DNA of 40,806 nt from positions 1 to 40,806 of the forward strand of contig JANWYN010000095.1 of NCBI GenBank assembly GCA_025055235.1, written 5' to 3'. Of this stretch, positions 32,491 through 40,780 are shown piece by piece. The translations under genes and the position numbers were made by a program. The stretch is from Candidatus Roseilinea sp. Its GTDB lineage: Bacteria; Chloroflexota; Anaerolineae; J036; Brachytrichaceae. A model generated the notes under the pieces. It saw nothing but the letters and a program-made list of their open reading frames with translations, did not search any database and had not been told where the DNA came from. The first letter of the stretch is position 1, and each line of letters opens with the position of its first letter.

Positions 32491-34341
32491 ATGTTTCGAC
32501 CCGTCCGAGAACCGCCTCAGAAGAGTTTTCGCCTGCCGGAGATTCGTTCCGCTGCGTCGAACGTCGTCAAGGCGTTCGGGTTGATCTGGCAGGCGCATCC
32601 GCCCAGCACGCTCGGCATGGCCGGCGTGACGTTGTTGCGCGCGGGCCTGCCGGCGGCGCAGGCCTGGGCCGGCAAGCTCATCGTAGACGGTGTGGTAGAA
32701 GCCATCGGGCGCGTCCCGTCCGCCGACTTTTGGACGGCGTTGCAGCCGGTGTTGCCGTTTTTGGTCTTGGAGTTCATCCTGGTGACCGCCAGCGCGGTCT
32801 TGAATCAAATGCGCAGCTTGTTCGAGCACGTACTGCATGCGCACCTATCGCACACCATCAACACCGCCATCATCCGCAAGTCGCTCACGCTGGACTTGTA
32901 TTTCTTCGAAAACGCAGAGTACTATGACAAGTTGGAGAACGCCCGGCGCGAGGCTGACCACCGGGCGCTGAGCATTCTGAACGATGGCTTCTCGCTCGTG
33001 CAAAACGCGATCACCCTGGCATCATTCGTCGCGCTGCTGCTCGCCTTCAGCCCGCTGCTGGCGCTGCTGCTGTTGGGCGCGACGCTCCCGCTCTTCATCG
33101 CGCAGACGCGCTTCAGCGAATTACGCTTCCGGCTGCTCACCTGGCGCGCGCCCGAGGCGCGGCGCATGATGTATCTGGAACGCTTGCTCACCGATAGCGA
33201 GAGCGCCAAAGAGGTCAAGCTATTCGGCCTGGGTGAGCCTTTGCTCAGGCGCTACCACGATCTGTTCTGGAAGTTCTACACCGAGGATACCGCGCTGGCC
33301 AAGCGGCGCAGCGCGATCAGCGTCGGCTTCGGTGTGCTCACCAGCCTGTCTTACTACGCAGCCTATGCGTGGATCGTCTTTCGCACCGTCACCGGCGCCA
33401 TCACCCTGGGGAGCATGACGCTCTACCTGACGGTCTTCCGCCAGAGCCAGAGCACATTTCAGGGCATGCTGCAAAGCATGAACGCGCTCTACGAGAGCGC
33501 GTTGTTCATGAGCAACCTATACGGCTTCCTCAGCCTGCAACCGCAGATGAAAGCGTCGAACGCGCCGTTGAAGGTGCCGCGCCCGATCGTTCGCGGCATC
33601 GAGTTCCGCAACGTGTCCTTCAAGTATCCGGGCCGGTCTGAGTGGGCGCTGCGCAACGTCTCGGTGACCATCGCTCCCGGCGAGAAGCTGGCGCTGGTTG
33701 GGGCGAACGGCGCCGGCAAAACTACCTTCATCAAGCTGCTCACGCGGCTCTACGACCCGACCGAGGGCCAAATCTTGCTCGACGGCGTGGACCTGCGCGA
33801 GTACGACATTGACGATTTGCGCTTGCGCATCGGCGTGATCTTCCAGGACTTCGTGCGCTACATGATGACCGCCGGCGAGAACATTGGCTTCGGGCAAATC
33901 GAGGCGCTGGACGACCGGCCGCGCATCGAGCGCGCGGCGCAGAAGGGTGGGGCAGACGAGGTGATCGCTACGCTGCCGCAGGGTTACGACACGATGCTCG
34001 GCGCGTGGTTCGAGCGCGGGCGCGAACTCAGCGGAGGCCAGTGGCAAAAGATCGCGCTGGGCCGCGCCTTCATGCGCGACGCCGAGGTGCTCGTGCTCGA
34101 CGAGCCGACCTCGGCGCTCGACGCCGAACGCGAGTATGAGATCTTCCAGCGCTTTCGCCGGCTCACCGAAGGCCGCATCGCCATCCTGATTAGCCATCGC
34201 TTCAGCACGGTGCGCATGGCCGACCGCATCGCCGTGTTGGAGAACGGCGAGCTGATCGAGCTGGGCACGCATCGCGAACTGTTGGAGAAAGACGGCGTGT
34301 ATGCCCGGCTGTTCAACATGCAGGCCGAGGGGTATCGGTAG
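32491..34341 (+). CDS. ABC exporter: fused membrane and ATPase domains
   Basis: 616 residues from the ATG at 32491 (an in-frame TTG at 32449 is less likely). The N-terminal membrane part (about 30-335) has six probable segments with the exporter coupling region YLERLLTDSESAKEVKLFGLGEPLL. The ATPase part has Walker A GANGAGKT (404-411), signature LSGGQ (513-517), Walker B VLVLDEP with catalytic Glu538, and a switch His in ILISHRFST. It would work as a homodimer or heterodimer exporting a lipid, peptide or drug. It stands alone, 102 bases after the tRNA; the substrate is unknown. No Shine-Dalgarno is clear. Confidence 0.9.
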   Translation: MFRPVREPPQKSFRLPEIRSAASNVVKAFGLIWQAHPPSTLGMAGVTLLRAGLPAAQAWAGKLIVDGVVEAIGRVPSADFWTALQPVLPFLVLEFILVTASAVLNQMRSLFEHVLHAHLSHTINTAIIRKSLTLDLYFFENAEYYDKLENARREADHRALSILNDGFSLVQNAITLASFVALLLAFSPLLALLLLGATLPLFIAQTRFSELRFRLLTWRAPEARRMMYLERLLTDSESAKEVKLFGLGEPLLRRYHDLFWKFYTEDTALAKRRSAISVGFGVLTSLSYYAAYAWIVFRTVTGAITLGSMTLYLTVFRQSQSTFQGMLQSMNALYESALFMSNLYGFLSLQPQMKASNAPLKVPRPIVRGIEFRNVSFKYPGRSEWALRNVSVTIAPGEKLALVGANGAGKTTFIKLLTRLYDPTEGQILLDGVDLREYDIDDLRLRIGVIFQDFVRYMMTAGENIGFGQIEALDDRPRIERAAQKGGADEVIATLPQGYDTMLGAWFERGRELSGGQWQKIALGRAFMRDAEVLVLDEPTSALDAEREYEIFQRFRRLTEGRIAILISHRFSTVRMADRIAVLENGELIELGTHRELLEKDGVYARLFNMQAEGYR

Positions 34342-34551
34342 TGGAAGACCCTTGGGCGAGCGCCGTCGAATTCGCTGGCGATCACCGGCTGGGCATCTGG
34401 CATATCTCCCCTCCTGTTAATTGATTCACTCGAAATGCATGACCGAGAGGGCAGAATGGCGGCTGCGGCGGAGGGCAACGAACAGCGGCATGATAACACC
34501 TCCGAGAGGCGCTTAGGTGACCCAATCGCAACAACTTCGTGTCAAATTAAC

Positions 34552-34557
34552 TATAAT
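34552..34557 (+). promoter_or_regulatory. -10 box close to the acetyltransferase start (possible leaderless mRNA)
   Basis: TATAAT lies 8 bases before the ATG at 34566. With the usual 6-8 base distance, transcription would start on or next to the A of ATG. No Shine-Dalgarno is present, in line with leaderless translation. No good -35 was found. The rest of the 224-base gap after the ABC exporter holds nothing I can identify. Confidence 0.5.
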
Positions 34558-34565
34558 CCGGCGTC

Positions 34566-35165
34566 ATGGTCATGGACGTCCAGCCGGTCACGCTCAGCGG
34601 ACAATGGGCGAGGCTGGAGCCGCTGCGCGTAGAACATGCCGAAGCGTTGTGGCCGCAGGCCGATGAGCCTGAAATCTGGCGTTACATGCCTTACGGTGAG
34701 GTGGATTCGCTGGACAAGCTGCGCGCTGTTATTGAAGACTTGCTGGGGCGCCAGGCGCGCGGAACCGATTTGTGCTTTGCGGTGTTTGATCATGCGACGG
34801 GTGCAGCAGCCGGCATGACGCGCTACATGACCATTGACCGGCCTAACCGCAGCCTGGAGATCGGCGGCACCTGGTATGGCAAGGCTTACCGTCGCACGGC
34901 GATGAATACGGAGTGCAAATACCTGCTGATGAGACACGCCTTCGAGGTATTGGGGTGCATTCGCGTGCAGCTCAAGACCGACCTGCGCAACGAGCGCAGC
35001 CAACGCGCCATCGAGCGGTTAGGCGCCGTGCGCGAGGGCGTGCTGCGCAAGCATATGATCATGCCGGATGGCTACCATCGTTCGTCGGTGATCTACAGCG
35101 TGATTGACGACGAGTGGCCGGCCATCAAAGCGCGCCTCGAACGATTGCTGCGCGCGCAAGCGTAG
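34566..35165 (+). CDS. GNAT N-acetyltransferase (RimJ/RimL type)
   Basis: 199 residues. The order of elements is that of the RimJ/RimL branch: LSGQWARLEPLRVEHAEALWP, FAVFDHATGAAAGMTRYMTI, LEIGGTWYGKAYRRTAMNTE (the acetyl-CoA loop region, about 98-117), then VLGCIRVQLKTDLRNERSQR and AIERLGAVREGVLRKHMIMP. The family transfers acetyl groups from acetyl-CoA to protein N-termini or small amines. The start could also be Met3. It has its own -10 box and stop-codon hairpin, so it appears monocistronic. The substrate is unknown. Confidence 0.88.
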   Translation: MVMDVQPVTLSGQWARLEPLRVEHAEALWPQADEPEIWRYMPYGEVDSLDKLRAVIEDLLGRQARGTDLCFAVFDHATGAAAGMTRYMTIDRPNRSLEIGGTWYGKAYRRTAMNTECKYLLMRHAFEVLGCIRVQLKTDLRNERSQRAIERLGAVREGVLRKHMIMPDGYHRSSVIYSVIDDEWPAIKARLERLLRAQA

Positions 35166-35178
35166 GTTCGCTTGCGCG
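35153..35178 (+). terminator. Hairpin across the acetyltransferase stop codon
   Basis: CGCGCAAGCG (35153-35162) pairs exactly with CGCTTGCGCG (35169-35178) around a 6-base loop that contains the TAG stop. There is no T run after it, so it may be a non-canonical terminator or an mRNA 3'-end stabiliser. Confidence 0.5.
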
Positions 35179-35182
35179 AATG

Positions 35183-35303
35183 CCTCACAAAGTCTCCATC
35201 CCTGCTGTGGCCTGTGAGGGAACTCGTCAGTGGCCTAAACCGCTTTAGGAATTCAGATGGTCGAAATCAACTGAGAAACTCGTTCTCAGAAATCAAAGGA
35301 GAG
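35183..35303 (+). promoter_or_regulatory. Leader of the phosphofructokinase gene with three stem-loops and a strong ribosome site
   Basis: Three inverted repeats in series: CCTCACA (35183-35189) with TGTGAGG (35213-35219); CCTAAA with TTTAGG (35234-35249, 4-base loop); CTGAGAA with TTCTCAG (35271-35289, 5-base loop). The last ends six bases before the ribosome site AAAGGAGAG (35295-35303). The spacing to the chosen ATG at 35309 is better than to the out-of-frame ATG at 35304. The first stem could alternatively belong to termination of the upstream gene. Confidence 0.5.
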
Positions 35304-35308
35304 ATGTT

Positions 35309-36469
35309 ATGCGAATCGGAATTTTGACAGGCGGCGGCGATGTGCCCGGGCTGAACTCAGCGATCAAGGCAGCCACCCTGCGACTGCTCGATGCCGGCCA
35401 CGAGATGATCGGCATCCGGCGCGGCTGGTATGGCTTGCTGCATTTCAACATGGACGACGAGACCAGCGCGCAGCAGTTTACGATGCGGCTCGACCGTAAT
35501 GCCGTGCGCACGGTAGATCGCACAGGCGGCACCTTCCTGCACACCAGCCGCACCAACCCGGCCAACGTGAAAGCAAAAGAGGTGCCGGAGTTCCTCAAAC
35601 ACACCACGGTGTTTGCCAGCGGCCTGGCCGACCGCTACGACTTCACGCAACACGTGCTGAGCGTGCTGCGCTTTCTAGGCATAGATGCCCTCATCACCAT
35701 CGGCGGCGACGACACGCTAAGCTACTCGCTGCGATTGCACAACGAGGGCTTCCCGATCGTCGCTATTCCTAAGACGATGGACAACGACGTGCGCGGCACG
35801 GATTACTGCATCGGCTTTAGCACGGCCGTCACTCGCGCGCTCGACTTCATCCACAACATGCGCACCTGCACCGGCAGCCACGAGCGCATTGCCGTGATCG
35901 AGCTATTCGGGCGCTATAGCGGCGAGACCGCGCTCATGTCCTCCTACCTGGGCAACGTAGATCGCTGCCTGATTGCCGAGGTGCCGTTCGACATCGAGAA
36001 ACTGTGCGACTATCTGCTCCAGGATAAGCGCGCCAATCCAAGCAACTATGCGATGTTGGTGGTTTCGGAGGGTGCGCGGCCGATGAACGGCAGCATGATC
36101 GAGCGCGGTGAGGCGGATGCCTATGGGCATCGCAAGCTGGGCGGCATCGGCGATTACATCAGCGAGCAGATCAAGCGCTTGACCGGCGAACACACCATGT
36201 ATCAAAACGTGGCCTATCTCATGCGTTCCGGCGCGCCAGATGCGCTGGATGTGATGGTCTCCAGCAACTTCGGTGCGTTCGCGGCCGATTTGATCCTGCA
36301 GGGGCGCTGTGGCCGGATGGTAGCGTTGCAGGGTGGCAAGTACACCAGCGTGCCGCTCACCGAGGTGGGCGGTGGGCCGCGCCCGCTCGACGTCGCCGAA
36401 CTCTACGATGCCGAACACTACCGGCCGCGCGTGCGCAACATCGAGAACAAGCCGATGTTCTTGTATTAG
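35309..36469 (+). CDS. pfkA: Phosphofructokinase with pyrophosphate-type active-site signature
   Basis: 386 residues. Opening [16 protein letters not shown] (5-20), then GGDDT (132-136), PKTMDND (154-160) with catalytic Asp158, and later RYSGETAL and LGGIGDYI. In ATP enzymes the position after GGD is Gly and the one before TIDND is Gly. Here they are Asp135 and Lys155, the pair known to mark pyrophosphate-dependent phosphofructokinase. The enzyme would phosphorylate fructose-6-phosphate reversibly using PPi. The assignment follows from these two residues; kinetics are untested. It has the clearest Shine-Dalgarno in the window. Its TAG stop is part of a heptamer array. Confidence 0.93.
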   Translation: MRIGILTGGGDVPGLNSAIKAATLRLLDAGHEMIGIRRGWYGLLHFNMDDETSAQQFTMRLDRNAVRTVDRTGGTFLHTSRTNPANVKAKEVPEFLKHTTVFASGLADRYDFTQHVLSVLRFLGIDALITIGGDDTLSYSLRLHNEGFPIVAIPKTMDNDVRGTDYCIGFSTAVTRALDFIHNMRTCTGSHERIAVIELFGRYSGETALMSSYLGNVDRCLIAEVPFDIEKLCDYLLQDKRANPSNYAMLVVSEGARPMNGSMIERGEADAYGHRKLGGIGDYISEQIKRLTGEHTMYQNVAYLMRSGAPDALDVMVSSNFGAFAADLILQGRCGRMVALQGGKYTSVPLTEVGGGPRPLDVAELYDAEHYRPRVRNIENKPMFLY

Positions 36470-36544
36470 AGATTAGAGATTGGAGATTGCGCCGTGGACT
36501 GATCCCAATCCCTAATCTCCAATCTCTAACCAACTCCAATCTCT
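36468..36544. repeat. Heptamer palindrome filling the gap between convergent pfkA and the mutase gene
   Basis: Left: AGAGATT twice, GGAGATT (36468-36488). Spacer of 18 bases. Right: AATCCCT, AATCTCC, AATCTCT (36507-36527), a 10-base irregular unit, AATCTCT (36538-36544). The pfkA TAG (36467-36469) and the mutase TGA (minus strand, 36544-36546) are both partly made of array bases. The arms can pair, so it may serve as a two-way transcription stop. Confidence 0.92.
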
Positions 36545-38271
36545 CAAATCACCGTCGGCGGGTGATACTCGCCGAAGACGCGACGCAGCGCCTTGCCGAT
36601 CTCGCCGACGGTGACGCCGCCCTCCACGCAGGCGATCAGGCACGGCATGATGTTCTCGCTGCTGCGCGCCGTCTGCTCGAGCTGGGCGATAAGCGCGCTG
36701 ACCCGCGCGTTGTCGCGGTTGGCGCGCCATTCTGCCAGCCGCCGGCGCTGCTCGGCCTCGATCGCCGGATCCACTTTGAATCGCTCCCCGGCTCCCACCC
36801 CCTGGTCCTTGTCCTCGAACGCGTTGACGCCGACGATGATGCGCTCTTTGCTCTCCACCTGCCGCTGGTAGCGGTAGGCCGACTCGGCAATCTGCGCCTG
36901 CATCCAGCCGCTCTCGATGGCCTTGATTGCGCCGCCCATTGCGTCAATCTTCTCGATCAACTCCCGTGCGCGGCGCTCGATCTCGTCGGTGAGGTATTCG
37001 ATGACGTACGCGCCGCCGAGCGGATCCACCGTGTCGGTCACGCCGCTTTCGTAGGCGATGATCTGCTGGGTGCGCAGCGCGGTGCGGGCAGCCTCGGCGG
37101 TGGGCAGTTGCAGCGCCTCGTCCCAACTGTTGGTGTGCAGGCTTTGCGTGCCGCCGAGCACCGCGGCCAGCGCTTGAATGGTCACGCGGGCAACGTTGTT
37201 GATGGGTTGCTGTGCAGTCAAGGTGCTGCCGCCGGTCTGGGCGTGGAAGCGCAGCATGCAACTGCGCGGGTCTTTGGCGCCGAAGCGCTCGCGCATGATC
37301 TTCGCCCACAGCCGGCGCGCCGCGCGGAACTTGGCGATCTCCTCCAGGAAGTCGTTGTGCGCATTGAAGAAGAAGGCGAGCTGGCCGGCGAACTCGTCCA
37401 CGTCCAGCCCGACGTCTATCGCCGCTTGCACGTAGGCGATGGCGTTGGCCAGCGTGAAGGCCACTTCCTGCACGGCAGTGCTGCCGGCCTCGCGGATGTG
37501 ATAGCCGCTGATGCTGATCGTGTTCCAATGAGGCACATACTGCTTGCAGAACGCGAACACGTCCGTCACCAGCCGCATCGAGTGCTTCGGCGGGAAGATG
37601 TATAGCCCGCGCGCGGCGTATTCTTTGAGGATGTCGTTTTGAACCGTCCCTCTCAGGGAATTGAGAATTGAAAATTGGGAATTGAGAATTGAGTCCTGTT
37701 TCTCAATTCTCAATTCTTCATTCTCAATTTTTGCCTGTTCGCGCGCCACCGCGATATACAGCGCCAGCAGCACCGCCGCCGGTGCGTTGATGGTCATGCT
37801 GGTGCTGACTTTGTCGAGGGGGATGCCGTCGAACAGCTCGCGCATGTCGCCCAGTGTGCAAATGCTCACGCCGACCTTGCCCACCTCACCGGCGGCCAGC
37901 GGGTCGTCAGCGTCCATGCACAGTTGAGTCGGCAGGTCGAAGGCGACCGAGAGGCCGGTCTGGCCCTGCGACAGCAGGTAGCGGTAGCGCGCGTTGCTCT
38001 CCTTTGCCGTGGAGAAGCCGGCATACTGTCGCATCGTCCAGTGGCGTGAGCGATACATGGTTGGGTGGATGCCGCGCGTGAACGGGTATTCGCCGGGGAA
38101 CTCGCCGTGGCATCCTGCGCCGGTGGTCGGGTCGCCATAGACGACGTCGAGCGGAATGCCGGAAGGCGTCTCGAAGCGCGCCTTGCGCTCCGGCGCGCGC
38201 TTGAGCGAAGGGTGTAGCGTCTCGCGCTCCCAGTCGGCGTGGGTGCGATGGGCATGGGCAGTTTCGATCAT
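36544..38271 (-). CDS. Methylmalonyl-CoA mutase, catalytic (substrate-binding) chain
   Basis: 575 residues from the ATG at 38271; it comprises only the TIM-barrel domain, so the B12-binding chain must be encoded elsewhere. It interconverts methylmalonyl-CoA and succinyl-CoA with adenosylcobalamin. Conserved blocks are [18 protein letters not shown] (79-96, Tyr83), [28 protein letters not shown] with Arg233, and [13 protein letters not shown] with His258. Arg at 233 is the methylmalonyl-type residue; isobutyryl-CoA mutases have Gln there. Residues about 180-205 are an insertion of some 20 residues encoded by a heptamer array, in the loop where relatives read EEQGV...[10 protein letters not shown]. 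The C-terminal stop is also supplied by an array. Convergent with pfkA. Confidence 0.94.
   Translation of the reverse strand: MIETAHAHRTHADWERETLHPSLKRAPERKARFETPSGIPLDVVYGDPTTGAGCHGEFPGEYPFTRGIHPTMYRSRHWTMRQYAGFSTAKESNARYRYLLSQGQTGLSVAFDLPTQLCMDADDPLAAGEVGKVGVSICTLGDMRELFDGIPLDKVSTSMTINAPAAVLLALYIAVAREQAKIENEELRIEKQDSILNSQFSILNSLRGTVQNDILKEYAARGLYIFPPKHSMRLVTDVFAFCKQYVPHWNTISISGYHIREAGSTAVQEVAFTLANAIAYVQAAIDVGLDVDEFAGQLAFFFNAHNDFLEEIAKFRAARRLWAKIMRERFGAKDPRSCMLRFHAQTGGSTLTAQQPINNVARVTIQALAAVLGGTQSLHTNSWDEALQLPTAEAARTALRTQQIIAYESGVTDTVDPLGGAYVIEYLTDEIERRARELIEKIDAMGGAIKAIESGWMQAQIAESAYRYQRQVESKERIIVGVNAFEDKDQGVGAGERFKVDPAIEAEQRRRLAEWRANRDNARVSALIAQLEQTARSSENIMPCLIACVEGGVTVGEIGKALRRVFGEYHPPTVI
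37659..37729. repeat. Heptamer palindrome inserted in frame inside the mutase gene
   Basis: Left: AATTGAG, AATTGAA, AATTGGG, AATTGAG, AATTGAG (37659-37693). Spacer TCCTGTTT (37694-37701). Right: CTCAATT, CTCAATT, CTTCATT, CTCAATT (37702-37729). It has the same design and nearly the same units as the intergenic palindrome at 19189-19269. It encodes the repetitive mutase segment with [12 protein letters not shown] on the minus strand without a stop. Confidence 0.95.
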
Positions 38272-38297
38272 GTCGGGCAAAGTGTACTCGTGCTCGT

Positions 38298-39329
38298 TTA
38301 TCCCGATTGCCTCACGACCAACTCGGTGGGCAACACATGCCGGCGCTGCGACGCCGGATGGCCTTCCAAATGCGCGATCAACAGCTCGGCGGCGCGCTTG
38401 CCCATCTCGTAGGCCGGCAGCCGTACCGTAGTGAGCGGTGGATCCACATAGCGCGCGAACTCGAAGTCGTCGAAGCCGATCACAGCAACATCAGCCGGGA
38501 TGCGCAGGCCGCGCTCGCGCAGCACGTGCATCGCGCCGACGGCCAGCACGTCGTTGCCGGCCAGGACGGCGTCGGGGCAGGGCGGCCCTTCGCGCTCGCA
38601 TCGCGCCAGTAGGTTGAGCATCGCGGTTGCGCCGCCGGCAGAAGTCCAATCAGGGCTCGGTGAAATCAGGATGTTGGCTTCCAGGCCGGCCTCGCGCATC
38701 GCGCGGCGATAGCCGCTCAGCCGCAGCTCGATCGCCGGCCACATCTGCGTACTATCTAGGAAGGCGATGCGCCGGCGACCGTCGCGGAGGAGTTTCTGCG
38801 TCGCGGCATAGGCGCCGTCTTCGTTCGCGCCCATCACGCTATAAGCGCACTCGCCTTCGATCTCCCGCTCTAGCACCGCGAAGAGCACGCCGGCTTGGTT
38901 GAGCGCATCCAGCACGTGCTGGTGGCTGTCGCTCGTGCCGGCCAGCGCTACGACTGCGGCGTCTATCTGGCCGGAGCGGAAGGGTTGCAGCAATTCGCGC
39001 GCCGTGAGCTGGCCGTTGCCGGGTGGCCGGTCGAGCAGTAGGCTGTAGTCGTGTTCGGTCGCGATCTCCGACAACCCCGCCAACACCTCGGCGTGCAACG
39101 GATCGGCCGGCCAGCGCGGGTTCGGGTCAAGCACGAGGAAGCCGATCGCGCGACTGGTCTGTTGGCGTAGCCCCTGCGCCACGCGGCTGGGGTGGTAGTC
39201 GAGCTTGGCAATGGCTTCCAGCACCCGCTGGCGCGTGGCCGGCTTGACCACCGGCCGGCCATGAATGACGTTCGAAACCGTCGAAGGCGATACCCCCGCT
39301 TCTCTTGCGACATCCCAAATCGTCGCCAT
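38298..39329 (-). CDS. LacI-family transcriptional regulator
   Basis: 343 residues. The N-terminal helix-turn-helix and hinge ([20 protein letters not shown], residues 3-22, then RVAQGLRQQ) are typical. The sugar-binding core follows with [41 protein letters not shown] and [22 protein letters not shown]. It represses target genes until an inducer sugar binds. It is divergent from a GH4 glycosidase, with a 96-base gap carrying a strong dyad operator, so it most likely controls that gene. The inducer is probably an alpha-galactoside or alpha-glucoside, by context only. Confidence 0.95.
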   Translation of the reverse strand: MATIWDVAREAGVSPSTVSNVIHGRPVVKPATRQRVLEAIAKLDYHPSRVAQGLRQQTSRAIGFLVLDPNPRWPADPLHAEVLAGLSEIATEHDYSLLLDRPPGNGQLTARELLQPFRSGQIDAAVVALAGTSDSHQHVLDALNQAGVLFAVLEREIEGECAYSVMGANEDGAYAATQKLLRDGRRRIAFLDSTQMWPAIELRLSGYRRAMREAGLEANILISPSPDWTSAGGATAMLNLLARCEREGPPCPDAVLAGNDVLAVGAMHVLRERGLRIPADVAVIGFDDFEFARYVDPPLTTVRLPAYEMGKRAAELLIAHLEGHPASQRRHVLPTELVVRQSG

Positions 39330-39374
39330 GGGGTGGAATTATCCGGCGGTTACGATGAATCTGCAATTTACCTA

Positions 39375-39421
39375 TTGACATCTAAAAACGTTTCAATACA
39401 CTCTGTATTGATTGAAACGTT
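39375..39421 (+). promoter_or_regulatory. Promoter and nested LacI-type operator before the GH4 gene
   Basis: A perfect -35 TTGACA (39375-39380) and a -10 TACACT (39397-39402), 16 bases apart. AACGTTTCAAT (39387-39397) and its exact complement ATTGAAACGTT (39411-39421) form an 11-bp dyad. Inside is a second perfect dyad, CAATACA-CTC-TGTATTG (39394-39410), over the -10. Each outer arm has a central CG with AACGTT around it, as in LacI-family sites; the two centres are 29 bases apart, one between -35 and -10 and one just downstream of the start of transcription. Occupancy would block the promoter. Confidence 0.85.
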
Positions 39422-39425
39422 GTAA

Positions 39426-40775
39426 ATGAACAAGAAGATTGCCATAATAGGCGCAGGCAGTGCGGTCTTCTCACTCAACATGATCCGCGACATCTGCCTG
39501 ACGCCGAGCTTGCACGGCTGCACGGTCGCGCTGATGGATATCAATCTGGAGCGGCTCGACGCGATCCATACGCTGTGCACGCGCTACGCGGCCGAGGTGG
39601 GCATCGCGCTGCGGCTGGAGAAGACGACCGACCGGCGCGAGGCAATTCGCGGCGCAGACGTGGTCGTGAACTCGGCGTTGGCCGCCGGACATCAGCGCTT
39701 GCGCGACGGTTGGGAGATCGCGCGCCGGCATGGCTATCGCTGGGGTAGCAGCCTGCACGTCATGCACGACGAGGCGTTCTGGATCAACTTCTACCAGCTC
39801 AAGTTGTTCGAGGGCGTGATCGAGGACGTGCTCGAACTCGCGCCGGGTGCGCACTACGTCAAAGTGGCCAACCCGGTCATGGCCGGCGTCACGCATCTGG
39901 CGCGCAAGTATCCCCAGGCAAAGATCATCGGCCTGTGCCACGGCTTCGGCGGCGTGTACGACATCGCGCATCGCCTTGGCCTGACCGACCGCGACAAGTT
40001 GAGCTACGAGATCCCCGGCGTCAACCACTTCGTGTGGCTGACCCAGTTGCGCTACGACGGGCAGGACGTCATGCCGCTGCTCGACAAGTGGATCGAGGAA
40101 CAAGCGCCGGCGTTTTGGGCTTCGACCGAGCATCACGGCGAACTCAACCCGAAGAAGGTGGACCTCTACCGGCGCATGGGCGCGTTTCCCATCGGCGACA
40201 CGGCGAGCGACGGCGGCGGCTCGTGGGGCTGGTGGTATCACGTGGATGATGCTACCGAGCGGCGCTGGGCGCAGCACCCCGGCCGTTTCTGGCACGGCTT
40301 CTTCACCGGCGGCGAAGCAGAAGTTGCCGAGATCAAGCGCATCAGCAGCGACACGACGATCAAGGTCACCGACCATTTCAAGCCGGTGCACTCGCACGAG
40401 GTGATCGTGCCGGTGATCGAGAGCTTGCTGTGCGACATGCCGCGCGTGCTGATCGGCAACGTCGTCAACCGCGGCGACTACGTGCCCGGCGTGCCGCGCG
40501 ACTTCGCGGTGGAAGTTCCTGTCCTCATCAACGGCGATGGCCTGCATCCGAAGCCGACGGCCGGCCTGCCGCCCGCGCCGCTAGCCTGGCTGCTGCGCGA
40601 TTGCGTGGCGCAGGTGAACGTTGAGCTGGAGGCGTTCAATCGCGGTAGCCGAAAGCTGTTGCTCGAGCTGATCATGATGGACCCGTGGACGCGCAGCATG
40701 GAGCAAGCCTGCGCGTTATTGGAGGAGATCCTGGCGCTGCCTTATCACGCCGATATGCGCGCACACTATCGCTGA
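39426..40775 (+). CDS. Glycoside hydrolase family 4 (NAD/metal-dependent alpha-galactosidase/alpha-glucosidase type)
   Basis: 449 residues. NAD-binding IAIIGAGSAVFSLNMIRDI (5-23), the ADVVVNSALAAGHQ segment, Asn149 in KVANPVM, metal ligands Cys171 in GLCHG and His201 in GVNHFVW are the GH4 landmarks. GH4 enzymes open glycosidic bonds by an oxidation, elimination and reduction cycle and need NAD and Mn(II). They are cytosolic. The HG after Cys171 is the pattern of alpha-galactosidase/alpha-glucosidase branches and not of the 6-phospho-sugar branch (CNxP), a reading by eye. Transcribed from the operator-controlled promoter next to it; there is no Shine-Dalgarno before the ATG. Confidence 0.93.
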   Translation: MNKKIAIIGAGSAVFSLNMIRDICLTPSLHGCTVALMDINLERLDAIHTLCTRYAAEVGIALRLEKTTDRREAIRGADVVVNSALAAGHQRLRDGWEIARRHGYRWGSSLHVMHDEAFWINFYQLKLFEGVIEDVLELAPGAHYVKVANPVMAGVTHLARKYPQAKIIGLCHGFGGVYDIAHRLGLTDRDKLSYEIPGVNHFVWLTQLRYDGQDVMPLLDKWIEEQAPAFWASTEHHGELNPKKVDLYRRMGAFPIGDTASDGGGSWGWWYHVDDATERRWAQHPGRFWHGFFTGGEAEVAEIKRISSDTTIKVTDHFKPVHSHEVIVPVIESLLCDMPRVLIGNVVNRGDYVPGVPRDFAVEVPVLINGDGLHPKPTAGLPPAPLAWLLRDCVAQVNVELEAFNRGSRKLLLELIMMDPWTRSMEQACALLEEILALPYHADMRAHYR

Positions 40776-40780
40776 TTCCA

